Assembly: GCF_030272615.1 (NCBI RefSeq)
Contig: NC_081406.1
Coordinates: forward strand, 261,877,386 to 261,941,385
DNA length: 64,000 bases
From: Cryptomeria japonica
Lineage: Eukaryota; Streptophyta; Pinopsida; Cupressales; Cupressaceae
Reading direction: 5' to 3'
Numbering within the stretch: the stretch's first letter is position 1; each line of letters starts with the position of its first letter. Made by a program: the position numbers and the translations under genes. The notes beneath the pieces were generated by a model. The model ran no database searches and had not been told where the DNA came from. It saw nothing but the letters and a program-made list of their open reading frames with translations. Below, piece by piece: positions 33,552 through 45,700 of this stretch.

Positions 33552-34588
33552 AATGTAGACCCCCACCCTTTTCACTAATCTCATAAATCATCCCCCCCCC
33601 CCCCAAATATTACAATGTTGGTCTTTTATATTATAATTTGATTACAAATCTTTTACCAAATTACAATAGTGTTAAGACCCACAATGGCCAAATGTACAAT
33701 AAAAGAATCTCAAAAAAGTTAGCTATGTAGTTTTGTTTATGACCAAATTCAAAATGAAGTATCTACTAAAAGAGATAACAAATAAGATCAAGACCAGTAT
33801 GGATGGAAAGTGCTTATCTTTATCTTTCCAACAATATATTGTTTGCTAAAATTTGACACTTGAGACAAAAGATGTGAGTTTTTGAAAAACTGATTTTGAC
33901 TTGTAGGAACAAATACTTTCTAGCAACAAAATGTTTACTTGTGATTTTTTATTTGAAAAATCTATTCATTGTATGCATATAATAATAGAAACTCAAAAAA
34001 ATATTTTTGAGTTGCAAACAAAACCCATTTTTTTCCTTTATAATCGAACAAGTAGAAGATGACAAAAAAAATGAATTCAGCCTTCAGCTAGCTAAATAAA
34101 GGCCACACGAAGCTTTTTGAACAACATTTTTTTCCAAATTTGGTCAACATCTACAAAATCTAACATATACCCAAATATATTTTTGGGTATAAGAAGCAAA
34201 CCTAGAAATCATTTTTCAATTTGACTTGCAAAAGATAGAAATCTGATGAAAAAAAAGAAAAACACCCTAAATTTATGTGCTCTAATTTTAGTGAAATGAA
34301 AGATAAATCCGATTTTCTTGAGCCTTCTAGATGCTATAAAATAGCTGAAAAATCCACTGGAAAATTACCAAATTGCTGAAAACACCTAGATTTTATAAAA
34401 TATTAACATAAAACCCCAAATATCAAAAGTTTCCTTCAATTTTTTATGATTCTCAAGTTCATATGGAAGTGAAAGAGAAGCACATACTTCATTTTTAGGA
34501 AACCTATAGAAAACATATAACCCCCCCTCTCCTTCCTCCCCCGAATCTTTCAAATAAGGAAACTAAAATCTATTCTTGCACTAGAATA
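33552..34588 (-). other. Copia-D leader region, no gene seen
   Basis: This is about 1 kb of AT-rich sequence between the putative PBS and gag. It contains a run of 14 C (about 33591-33604). It is longer than most Copia leaders, so an unrecognised insertion is possible. Confidence 0.4.
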
Positions 34589-35060
34589 GCTCTGATATTG
34601 TGTTAAAATCTGAAAAAGATGAATAACCTAGAATAACTAGTGCAAATGAATAGAAATAAAAATGTGAATGTAAATGATACAAGATCAAAATGACAACGCA
34701 AAGTTAGCCTCCAAGCGGGAACTACAAATGCTAAAGAAGCAAAATAAGATTAGGAGAATGCAAGAGAAAAAATTGCAAAATGCAATTACAATGCAATAGA
34801 ATGGAATACAAAGACTAGCTAGGATTGAGTATATATAGGAAATTAGAGAGGGGAGAGGTGGAAAATATGACCAATGGGAAGAGACCGTCATAATAACCTA
34901 AAAAAGACAAGTGTAACTCCCATGGAAGATGTCAACACCTTGAACCCACTCAGACTAATATTCACTTTATTAATCCTAAGCAAGCTTAGTTAAAAATGTA
35001 GGGAAAACCTAGTAATAGAAAAATAAATAACCAATTGGGAAATAAAAACCTACACTAACA
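34589..35060 (-). repeat. Copia-D 5' LTR (34601-35060) with PBS (34589-34600)
   Basis: On the minus strand it starts TGTTAGTGTAGG at 35060 and ends GATTTTAACA at 34601, followed by CAATATCAGAGC, a mutated initiator-Met PBS. TATA-like TTCCTATATATACTC (minus, about 34828-34842) suits a U3/R promoter. At 460 bp it is similar in size and style to the solo LTR at 6677-7134. Confidence 0.6.
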
Positions 35061-35105
35061 AGGATGGATCCATGAGATACACTAGAAAAAGATATTAGAA
35101 TTTAA

Positions 35106-35291
35106 TTGCATTAGTTTATTGGTGCCAACAACAATTTAGATAAATGAAATCAATAATGAAATTTGGTACATCTCTTAGAATTACAAAGATATGAATGAAA
35201 GATAAAAAATCTTTTCTAAGCAAAAAATTAATATGTGGCTACTATAAAATTTACTTTTAAATGAACTATTAATAAACTTAATAATAATAAT
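35106..35291 (+). repeat. Left copy of a tandem duplication interrupted by the Gypsy
   Basis: GCATTAGTTTATTGGTGCC through AATAATAAT matches 51528-51706 (GCATTAGTTTATTAGTACC ...) at about 85% by eye. Before the Gypsy entered, the two copies lay in direct tandem about 330 bp apart. Confidence 0.8.
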
Positions 35292-37082
35292 TGTAGTCAC
35301 ATAAATCTGTCCACTTAATTAAATGAATACTTAGTATTTATTTGATTATTTAACCATCAATTAATAATTAATTAAATTAATATTTAATTAATTCATCTTA
35401 ACCCTATTCTCCTATTAATTAAATAAATTATTCAATTTATTTGATTTAATTCACTTAACCAAATTCAGACCATTAATTAAATAAATAAATCATATTTATT
35501 TAATTAAATCTTCTCTCACATTTAAATAAATTAATATTTATTTAAATCCCCCAAAATCCCACCTCTCACATTTAAATAAATAAATAATTTATTTAAATCA
35601 CCTTTATCCTCCACCCACTTGTATTTTCCTACAAAAGCAAGTTGCACAACTATTTTAAATAAATTATTTATTTAAAATCCTATTTATCCTCACCCACTTG
35701 AAACCTTTTATGGTTTCCCTTAAAGTATTCAAACTTGATGGCTTTAAAGTCTTCAAACTTGATGGCTTCCTTCTATAGTCTTCTTAAGACTTTAATGGTT
35801 TTCCTTAAAGTCTTCAAGCCTTTAATGGTTTCCCTCAAAGTCTTCAAGCATTTTAAATGCTTTATCTTCTTTTTCTCATTTAAATAAATTAATATTTATT
35901 TAAATATTTATCCAAATTCAACTTACACCATTTAATTGAAATAAATGATTTTATTTTAATTGAAAATACCAAAATTTCTCCCACTTGCATTTTCCTACAA
36001 AATCCACTTGTATGCCTAAACCCCTTCTAGATTCCTCTAAACCCTTCCTAATTAGCCTAATCCATCCCCTAAATATTGTCACATTCCTAAGCAAATTGGA
36101 GTCACTTCTCAAAGACTCCAAAGTCTTTGAAAAGCAATTAATGCTTTGTGTGTTCAACAAATTAACCCTCAAAGTCTTGGATAACCTTTGAAAGCTTCCA
36201 ACCTTCAACCACTAAATGGCTCAAAGTCTTTGATAACCATTGAAGGCTTTCAACCTTCAACCACTTAATCCCCAAAGTCTCCAATAACCATTAATGGTTA
36301 ATTCAACCCTCCCACATGGTTAAAACATTTGTTTTGACTCAACCTCTACCCAACCCAAAGGTCTCATCAAGCCTTTAATGCTTTGACCATGATTATCTCT
36401 TAATCATTTGCACAAAGGTTTATCCTTGGATTAACTCTTAATCCAATGGGTAATCTTAATTTAGACTTGACCCTTACCTTCTAGATAACCATGAGGTCTT
36501 CTCAGGCCTTTAATGCCTCCAACCTCTTCTCTCAACCCAATCCTATGTTGACACTTGTCACCATTTTATTGGTGCCAATTGTGCACATGGATCCCCAACT
36601 TTCAATCCTAACCCTTGTTAAGATTGCTCAATCTTAACCCTTCATTTCTCCATTTCTTCTATAAATAGAACCCTTCTCCTCAAGCAAAAAGAGAAGCATT
36701 TTAGAGTATTGTTGTTATACTGGCATTAGCATAGAGCTTTTTCATAGCATCACTATCTACTCTAGCATAGTATTTAGCTTTTCATTTCATATTTGAAGCT
36801 TAGTATTAAATCTCAATCCTCCATAAGCATCCATAGTGCAAAAAGCTGCTGAGAGCTACACTCATTTGGGACTTGGAGAGGAGAGGAACAAGGGAGGAGC
36901 AACTATGAGCATCTTGATTAGCTATTTCATTTTATGTTTATATGCTTTCTATTTCATGCTTAATATCTCTCTTGATATGCCTGTTTAGGATAATCTTTTG
37001 TTGCTAACACTAACGTTTGTTTCTTGTGCTCTTGTGTGTGTTGCCATCAAACAGATTTTCTAATCCTTTTTGCAGAGCATCA
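35292..37082 (+). repeat. Gypsy 5' LTR (1,791 bp)
   Basis: It runs from TGTAGTCACATAAATC to TTTTTGCAGAGCATCA. The U3 is rich in TTTAAATAAATTAAT blocks (35330-35690). Repeated AAAGTCTTCAA motifs follow (35725-35860), then a roughly 52-bp direct repeat (about 36168-36285, CAAAGTCTT...CTTCAACCAC). A TATA box lies at 36656. Confidence 0.96.
36656..36670 (+). promoter_or_regulatory. TATA box of the Gypsy 5' LTR
   Basis: CTTCTATAAATAGAA is a strong plant TATA box. The transcript start is expected about 25-35 nt downstream, so R plus U5 is about 390 bp. The same sequence occurs at 50956-50970 in the 3' LTR. Confidence 0.75.
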
Positions 37083-37101
37083 TTTGGTGAACCCGACGTG
37101 A
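37083..37101 (+). promoter_or_regulatory. Gypsy primer-binding site
   Basis: TTTGGTGAACCCGACGTG directly follows the LTR end. TGGTGAACCCGACGTG would pair with a tRNA 3' end ending in CCA. I cannot name the tRNA with confidence. Confidence 0.7.
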
Positions 37102-37118
37102 ATCCAAACACCAAAAAG

Positions 37119-37150
<32 letters not shown>

Positions 37151-39785
37151 AAGCAATAACATGTTTGAATGTTGAAAATGTCACACAGGTTGCGATTTTG
37201 ACACTGTTTTGGTGCGTTTGGCATTATTTTGGTGCTATTCCCCCTGTTTCAGTTCTTTTCCCTTCTCTGTCTTTCCCTTTCTTTTAATACGTTTGTGTTA
37301 AATAGTGCCTCTGTTCAAACGCAGACTAGCGCTATTGTAACAAAACGTTGTACAAATCACCTTGTAACCAAAAAAAAAAAATTAGGCTTGTAGAAGCCCA
37401 CCAAATAGGCGGATTTTACTAACTATTTTTCTCTTTTGTGCAGATTTAAATTAGATTAGAGAGTAGATTTATATTTTTTACTAACTTGTTTTTGAAGTTG
37501 GTTTTAAAAATGAATTCACTTTTTATTTTGGTTTAAAATTAACTTCACATTTCAAATTTGGGCTTTTGAAAAAGAATCACACATTTGTTTGGGGCTATTA
37601 AAAAGAATTTCATTGTTCAAAGGTAAAAAGAACCACAAACTTATACAAAAACAACTTTATTTTTTTTGCAAGTTAGAAAACAAACTTCGTTTTGGTGCTT
37701 AAAATCAACAAGGCAAATTTTATTTCTTGCATCAAGATAAAACTCACAATCCACACTTCCATTTTTGGTGCAAATAAAATTCACAATCAACTTGTCTCAT
37801 TTTCAAAGCAATTTTACTTCATGCAAATGTGTTTTTCATTAAGTTGACCAGGATTTTCAAATTCTAGTTTACTCAAACAATTGTCTTTGAAAATTTAAAA
37901 GAACACCATGATTGTTGGAGCAACATCTCCAAATAGTTAGATCACATTGCAATGATAGATTAAAAAGAACAAGTGTTTTTCGTGCTTGGCACACTTGTGC
38001 AAAGAGTTGGTCGAGTGGTCCTACTTCTAACACACACTATCCTCTCCCTTGGCTTTCGTGGTCCTAGGTGCAAGAGAAAAGTGTTAGTAACACTCACATT
38101 TTATCTTTTTAAGAGAGGCCTGCCAAGGGATCGATACTCTTGGGAACGACCTCGAGCGGTAAATCCTTCGAGCCGCTATAGAAATCAGGTGAGAGCGAAA
38201 GCTGTAGCCTTGGGTATAGCTGTTCCTACAGTGTAACTGGCCGAAAGGACAAATGGGCCCCACCACCAGTTACAAGGCTCTTAAGTGAGTCACTGCAGAA
38301 TGAACTTATGTCCAAAAACATCGAACATGACTAAACACCTTTAAGTAGTAGCCCACCTGTTCTATTGATTGAGGATATTTGAGGTATAATTTAGTGCAAG
38401 AGCATAGATGGTTTTGCTCCCAAGATACTCACCATACATATTTCCTTGAGTAGAAACATAGCTTTTTGAAAAGTCACTTGTGACTTGATAAAAGTGGTGA
38501 CTCCCCCATCATAGGGATCATCTATTTGTTATGCTCATGCAAGACTTAGTATATCACATCCTTACCTGCCATGGCGGGATTCATAAGGTATGTAGTACCA
38601 AAGTCGAAGAAATATCAAGATGTGGGCTAAATTTATCACAACTGGCCATTTGACCTTAGGGATAAAAAGTGTTTGAAGTGTGTTCGTTTTACAGACCTAG
38701 TGCGAATTGAGCCGACTTCAGGCTTTGGAACTACACCTTAAAATACATCTAAAAGAAGGGTCAGAAACAAGTCCAAGGATTGGGTTGATCTAGACCCATA
38801 CTCAAAGTATTCGTTTGTGTGCTTTTAAGGCTACAATCTTGTGTTTGTGTGCTTGCTTTGTTTTCTTGTCAAAGAAAAATCAGAAAATCAATCCCAAAAA
38901 CAAAGTATTCATCCAACATCTGTCAACACAACCAAAAATACCAAAAACAAAGAGTCAAAAATTTATGACCATTCTTCACATCTTGCGAAAGAAGAAGTGT
39001 CATCAGAGTATCACCTTGAAAAGGAGACCACTAAGCTCAAAGGCTTTAATCAAAAGGAGGAAATTCTTCTATATCAATCGACAATTCTTTGTCTCCCATA
39101 GAGTCTTTCTACATCGCATGCGTCTATACCTTCAAGGTAAAACAAACGAGTTTGATTCAGAATCATTGAACTGCAGAGCTTTTATGCAATATAGAGCTCT
39201 GAGTTATCACAAAAATCAAGGAGGAAAGATTAATCCCAACTTCTTCCCAAACATCTGTATCACCTACAACACAGCTCGAGAAGTGCCACCAACGCCTGAA
39301 AGGGAAGAAGTAGAGTTTGTTCCATTTGTAACACAAAGTTTTTATTGAAGTTGAAAACAAAACATCCATCATCTCATTCATACATCATTTTTCCATCATC
39401 AATTCATCCCAAAACTCTCAAAACATTAAGAGGTTCTTGTCCCAAGTTCTCTTTTAGATATTGCTTGAAATCAAACACATCACATCACTTTTAGATTGTT
39501 TCTACATCTAGGATAAGCTCATCCTAAGAGACACATCTACGCAGGTTAAAACTAGTTCATGAGTGAATCCTCTCATTGCTAGGTAGTCAGAATCTGTAAC
39601 ACATCTCAGATTTCTCTACACCTTATCACATCCAAACTCATCAAAACAAACAAGCAATTCAAAGAAAGAATTCTAGTTACATTTACCTTTAGAGTGCTAG
39701 AGATCTACAATCCACTAATCATCCATCTTTCATCGAACAACTCATCATCATCTTCAATCAACTTCAACACAAACTTGCAAACAAA
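37102..39785 (+). other. Gypsy 2.7-kb leader
   Basis: The long leader before gag has a run of about 29 T (37122-37150) and a less AT-rich stretch (38105-38280) with a good splice-donor-like CAG/GTGAGA at 38186-38192. A 177-codon ORF lies at 38815-39348. Long leaders are usual in Tat-type elements. Confidence 0.6.
38815..39348 (+). CDS. Possible leader ORF, 177 aa, unknown
   Basis: This ORF lies upstream of gag in the leader. It is Lys/Arg-rich with a hydrophobic N-terminus (ILCLCACFVFLS) and has no motif I recognise. Some plant Tat/Ogre elements carry an extra ORF before gag, so the position is suggestive, but length alone does not prove coding. The overlapping 86-aa ORF in another frame (38841-39101) is a weaker choice. 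No other copy of the element is in the window for a substitution test. Confidence 0.25.
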   Translation: MCAFKATILCLCACFVFLSKKNQKINPKNKVFIQHLSTQPKIPKTKSQKFMTILHILRKKKCHQSITLKRRPLSSKALIKRRKFFYINRQFFVSHRVFLHRMRLYLQGKTNEFDSESLNCRAFMQYRALSYHKNQGGKINPNFFPNICITYNTAREVPPTPEREEVEFVPFVTQSFY

Positions 39786-42700
39786 ATGGCTCAAACCCGA
39801 TCGCGATCAAGGCAACGAGAAATAGAAATTGAGGAAGAAGAGGACAACCTCAATGAATTTCAAGAAGCACTTGGAGGAAATGTAAATGATGAAAACCCAA
39901 GTAGTCCCACTCCTTCAACAATCGAAAGGGTTCAGCATAACCCTCACTTTAACAGATTATTTGATGAAATTCTCAGGAGCAATGCGGATGCTCACTTCTT
40001 AAGACTTGCTCAAGAAGGAGCCAAACTCCCCTCAGACTTTGATCTTGCCCAATTAAGACAAGCATCAGAAAGACAAAGTCGCCATGAGGAGGAAAGACGT
40101 AGAGATCCCATCAGATATAACATCCCTCGAGGTAACCCACCACCTCCTCCTCCAAATGAAATGGAGATGTTGCGGCAACAAGTCGCGAATCTCGCCCAAC
40201 AACTTCATAGTGGTGTTAAGACCAATCAATTTTCACTTAACGACATCTGTCCCTATCCGTTTGATAGGAATCTTTATATGCCACCCTTTCCACGCGGGTT
40301 TGAAACACCCAAATTTGAAAAATATAGAGGAAAGGGGGATCCCCGTGATCATGTCCAAGAATTTCATTCTGCTTGTCTTGAAGTAGCTTATGAGGACACA
40401 TACCTAATGCGCCTTTTTCCCCAAAGCTTGGGAGGAACAACCACATCATGGTTTTCCCGACTTCCAGGTGGCATTAGAACATTTGAGGAACTCATCCAGA
40501 AGTTCCTATCTCATTACTCTTATAATATTGAACGCGACATCACCATGGTTGATCTATGCAACACCAAACAAAAACCAGGTGAATTATTCTCGGTATTCCT
40601 GCAACGATGGCGCCAAATGTCTAGCAGACGTTCTCTTCAGTTACCTGAACGAGAACTAGTGGAAATTTTCATTTCCAACTTAAACGAAGAAATGGAATTT
40701 CACCTGGATGTCAAAGATACAGATTCTTTTAACGATATGATCACCAAAGGTATAAAGTGTGAACGGGCACTCATCAAAAAAGGACTCATCAAAATCTTTA
40801 ATGAACCCAAAGATGGTCCTCGCCCGCGCTTCAATAGTGATAAACCAAACTTCTGGAACAAGAATAAGAATATCGTCAACGATGGGGTTGTGGATGCTCG
40901 GACTGTCCAAAATGCACAACCTGTGGTTCGGTTTGCAGGACAAAATCCTCCACCTCAAAATCACACAAATGTTCCTCTTAATCAAGGTCGCATCACATCT
41001 CATGATGAACCAAGACCTCGTCCACAAAAACAAAAACGCACATACACTCCCTTAGGGGAACCCATTGAAACAGTGATGCGACAACTCATTTCTCAGAATT
41101 TGATCACTTTACCTAAGTTATCAAATTATGAGCCTCAAGTCAAACCGGCATGGTGGAGAGATACTGAACATTGTGAGTTCCATCAAGGAAGAGGACATAA
41201 GACAAGTAATTGTCATCGATTGAAAGATCTCATTCAGGATCTTATTGACCGAGGAGAAATTGAAATTGAAGGACATGACCCAAAAACAACCAATAATGAT
41301 CATCAGATGTTCAAGAATCCACTTCCATCGCAAGATCAAAGGGGTCCTTCGACGTCTAGACGAGGTCCTGATACCACTGATTATACGCAAGCTGTGTATA
41401 ATTACACTGTCAATCACCTGTATGATGCTAGTGAACAAATTGCAACCATAACCTTCAAAAATCCCACCTCAAATTGCAATGTTGTTACGCGTCGCGGCAA
41501 AGTTACCATCAAGGCAGCTCCACAAGGCACCACCTCCATCCCAAAGCAGTACAATCTTGTGGAACAATTAGACAAAATGCCTGCGCTTATATCCATTTTA
41601 GAGCTGTTACGCCTATCGCCATCTCATAAAACAATCTTGGATCAAGCACTCCAAGAGGCGTCAGTCCCTGCAAACTTGAATACAGACCAATTTCAAGCCA
41701 TGGTTGGAAATCTAAAGTCATCACCTTGTCTCACTTTTTCTGAAAGCGACAACTCTTCTTTCCAACAACCTCATAACGCCTCACTCCACATTGAAGGCTT
41801 TGTCAACCAACACAGGATCAAGCGAGTCTTGATCGATAATGGAGCAGGCCTAAACATTTGCACACTTCAGTTGGTCACAGCATTGGGATATGCAATAGAA
41901 TCAGTGGATCCTCGTAAGAAGATCACCATCAAAGCCTATGATGATGCAGAGCGTTCATCCAAAGGAGCTGTGGTACTACCAATCCGAGTGGGCCCTGTGG
42001 TAAAGCATATCATTTGTCAGGTTCTGGACCTTCCTCTGCCATATAATCTATTATTAGGGAGACCTTGGATACATGCCATGCAAGCTGTTCCATCTACCTA
42101 CCATCAATGTATCAAGTTCCCACATAACGGGGTCGAGATCACAATCCTGGGCGATGCAAATCCCTTTGCATTTTGCCATAATATCAACCATCAACCAGAG
42201 ATTACCGTTCCTAATAATAGAGAAGCCATTTCCTCCACATCATATATAAACCCCGCCTCTCTTGCCAGTTCAAACACCCCTATGCCCAAGCAAGAAAAGC
42301 TAAAGATGAAAGTAGCAGAGGAAGGTCCTGGAGAATATAACTTGAGTCAGCTCTTTTGTGTGGGACAAATGCCCACTTCTCCTAGAACACATGGTAAACC
42401 ACAGCAGTTGCTCCAGCAACCACTAATCACGCCTGCATGTGCCTTAACGCCTTTCATTCTTGGAAAGAGTCAAGAGGAAGAGACACAAGATGAGGACCTA
42501 GCGGACTGGATCTATAAAGATCCCATCACCACTGACAAACCACAAGTTACACTTCCTACGGAACAATATGGCAAAGGCCTCCTCATTATGCAAAGAATGG
42601 GATATGATGGTCAGAGTGCTTTGGGATACTGCAAACAAGGACGACACGAACCGCTGCTACCAGAATTCAAGCCCAAAGGTAATACAGGCCTAGGTTTTGA

Positions 42701-45700
42701 AAAAGAGATCCTTCCTAAACTCAGATTCAAAGGAAAACCTAGCAAACCATTTTGCCCACCTACTGCAAAGAGGACACCTTTCATAATCAAAGCACCATCA
42801 AACACTATCCCCACTGCCCCATCGAGGCTCACAAACCCACCACAACCATCTACAATGCCAATCATCCCACCAAACGAACCAGTAATCCCATCAATAACAC
42901 CAATAGCAGCAGCAACTGTATCAGAACCCGCTGCAACATATATGGCGCCAGTAATTCCAGCAGAAGCCACTGAGTCACCATTACCAATACTTCTAGTAAC
43001 AAATCCTTTAAACCCCATCACGGTTCCTGCAGCACCGATCACCACAAAGGTACATAAACCAATCACACCTGCCGTGTTTAACTCCAAAGACATCCCAGTA
43101 TGGTATAGCAATCGGATGCTGGAGAGTGATTCAGAGACCGACTCACATGAGTGGGAATTCGATTCAGTGCAACTTAACACTTCAGATGAGGAAGACACAT
43201 CACCACCTCCACCCCGCAAAGACATCCCTGTTTACGGAGAAGCACAGATAAAGACCACTTGGGTACCTGAGCTGGAAACATCTTCCACAGACCCTATATC
43301 TCATCCTACGTCTGATTCTGACAGGGAGAGTACCATCAACGACCTTCACCACACTGTCTTAACCCTCACTGATACATCTCCCACACTTAACTTAATCGAT
43401 GAAGTAATGCCCATTATCCACCCTGAACTCATTGAATGGAACCAACCAAATCCCCCATGTCTTGACCTCTTCCAGAACGATGAGGCTGTCATTGACTTTT
43501 TAGAATTAAGGGATAATCTACCAAGCGGGGATCACAAAGCTGGATTCGCCATTGAACTTAATAGCGCAGCATACTTCGGGGCGGATGCCAAACCCTTCAG
43601 CTGCAAAAATATAACAATAAAACATGGATCTTCCAGTGAAAACCACACTGTGGCACTGTTTGATCCGACAAAAGTAAAAAGAAAGAGCGTATCCAATGGT
43701 GAAAACCTCTCTGAGGCACCTGAGGATGAAGGCTTTGACATCCTCCCTGCTAGTACACAACAGGAACGATCAACGATTCTTATCGAGGAAACCAAAGAAT
43801 ACAATGTGGGGACTCCTGAAAACCCTCATATCATACATCTGGCATCTCTTCTCACTCTAGAGGAACAACCTAAATTTATAGAGTTCTTCCAGAAGCGTCA
43901 GATCAACTTTGCATGGTCATATGCAGACATGCCTGGGCTTGATCCTGATTTAGTCATGCATCATCTCACAGTAGCAAAAGGAGCCAAACCTGTCAAGCAG
44001 AAGCTTCGTAAGATGCATCCTCAGATTGCCGTGCTAGTCAAAACAGAACTCAAGAAACTCCTGGATGTTGGTTTCATTAGACCAATTGATTATGCAGAAT
44101 GGATCTCCAATATTGTGCCTGTCGGCAAACCAAAAGGGGGCATCCGCATTTGTACAGACTTCAGAGATCTAAATAAAGCATGTCCTAAGGATGACTTCCC
44201 TCTACCAAATATTGACATCATAGTAGATTTGACAGCAAGACATGCCATGCTTTCACTCATGGATGGCTTTTCAGGATACAATCAAATAAAGATCGCACCA
44301 GAGGACCAACATAAGACAGCCTTCACATGTCCATGGGGCACATACTGCTGGAATGTAATGCCTTTTGGTCTAAAGAATGCAGGAGCGACCTATCAAAGAG
44401 CAATGACCACCATCTTCCATGACATGATGCATACTATAATGGAAGATTATGTGGATGATTTACTAGCAAAATCACTTACTAGAGAAGGACATCTTCACAT
44501 CTTAGATAAAATCTTTGATAGACTGGAACAGTACCATGTTCGACTCAACCCAAAGAAATGTGTCTTCGGAGTGACCTCCGGGAAGCTTCTAGGATACATT
44601 GTCTCAAGCAAAGGCATTGAGGTCGATCCAACAAAGGTTAAAGCAATAATGGACATGCCACCTCCAAAGAATATCAGTCAGCTAAGAACACTACAAGGAC
44701 GGCTTCAATCTATCCGCAGATTCATTGCACAATTGGCTGATAAGTGTCACCCATTCACACACCTGCTACACAAGAACATTCGCTTTCAGTGGGATGACAG
44801 ATGCCAGCAAGCATTTCAGTCACTCAAAGAATATCTCATGAATCCACCCTTGTTGATGCCACCAGATCCAAGTAGACCGTTGTTACTCTATATCTCAGCA
44901 ACATGTACAGCATTGGGTGTACTACTGGCACAACATAATGCAGAAGGAAAAGAGTGTGCTATTTACTACATCTCTCGCACACTGGTTGGCTATGAACTCA
45001 ATTACACACCTATTGAGCGAGCTTGCCTAGCAGTAATCCTGGCAGCCACTAAATTGCGGCACTATCTGTTAACACACAAGGTACAACTCATCGCAAAAAT
45101 TGATCCACTCAAGTATTTACTCAGCAAAGCAGCATTGACAGGTCGCTTGGCCAAATGGGTAATGATTCTAAGTGAATTTGACATTGAGTATGTGGACCGT
45201 AAAGCTATCAAAGGTCAAGTTATTGCAGATCAGTTGGCTGATGCACCTCTCATAGGCGATCATCCTCTCATTTCCAATTTTCCAGATGAAGAGATATTCA
45301 TGATTACAGAAGCACAGTCATGGAAATTATACTTTGATGGTTCATACACTAGGCACGGCTCGGGGGCAGGCATTCTGTTTATCACACCTCAAGGTGATAG
45401 CATCCCGAAGTCTTACAGGCTCACATTTCCATGCACAAACAACATAGCAGAGTATGAGGCCTTGATCACAGGACTCAGATTAGCCATACAATGGAAATTA
45501 AAAGAATTGCAAGTATATGGCGATTCCCAACTAGTCATTCGACAAGCAACAAATGAGTATCAGACCAAAGATGATAAACTCATGCCATACAAGCAAATGG
45601 TGGACAGTCTAAAGACATCATTTACTACTATCACTTTTGAGCAGATACCAAGAGATCAGAATCGAGCTGCTGACGCCATGGCTACCATCGCATCTCTACT

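Noticed and set aside
34601..35060. Host promoter suggested by TATATATA and nearby short ORFs
   Set aside because: Position, TG...CA ends and the adjoining PBS fit a Copia LTR better.
35951..36208. 85-aa ORF in the Gypsy LTR, repeated at 50251-50508
   Set aside because: It is repeated only because the LTRs are near identical. The AAAGTCTT repeats give open frames on both strands.
42611..43225. 204-aa minus-strand ORF opposite the Gypsy polyprotein
   Set aside because: It is a shadow of the Pro/Thr/Ser-rich linker; its low-complexity Gly/Val/Ser sequence mirrors the plus-strand codons.
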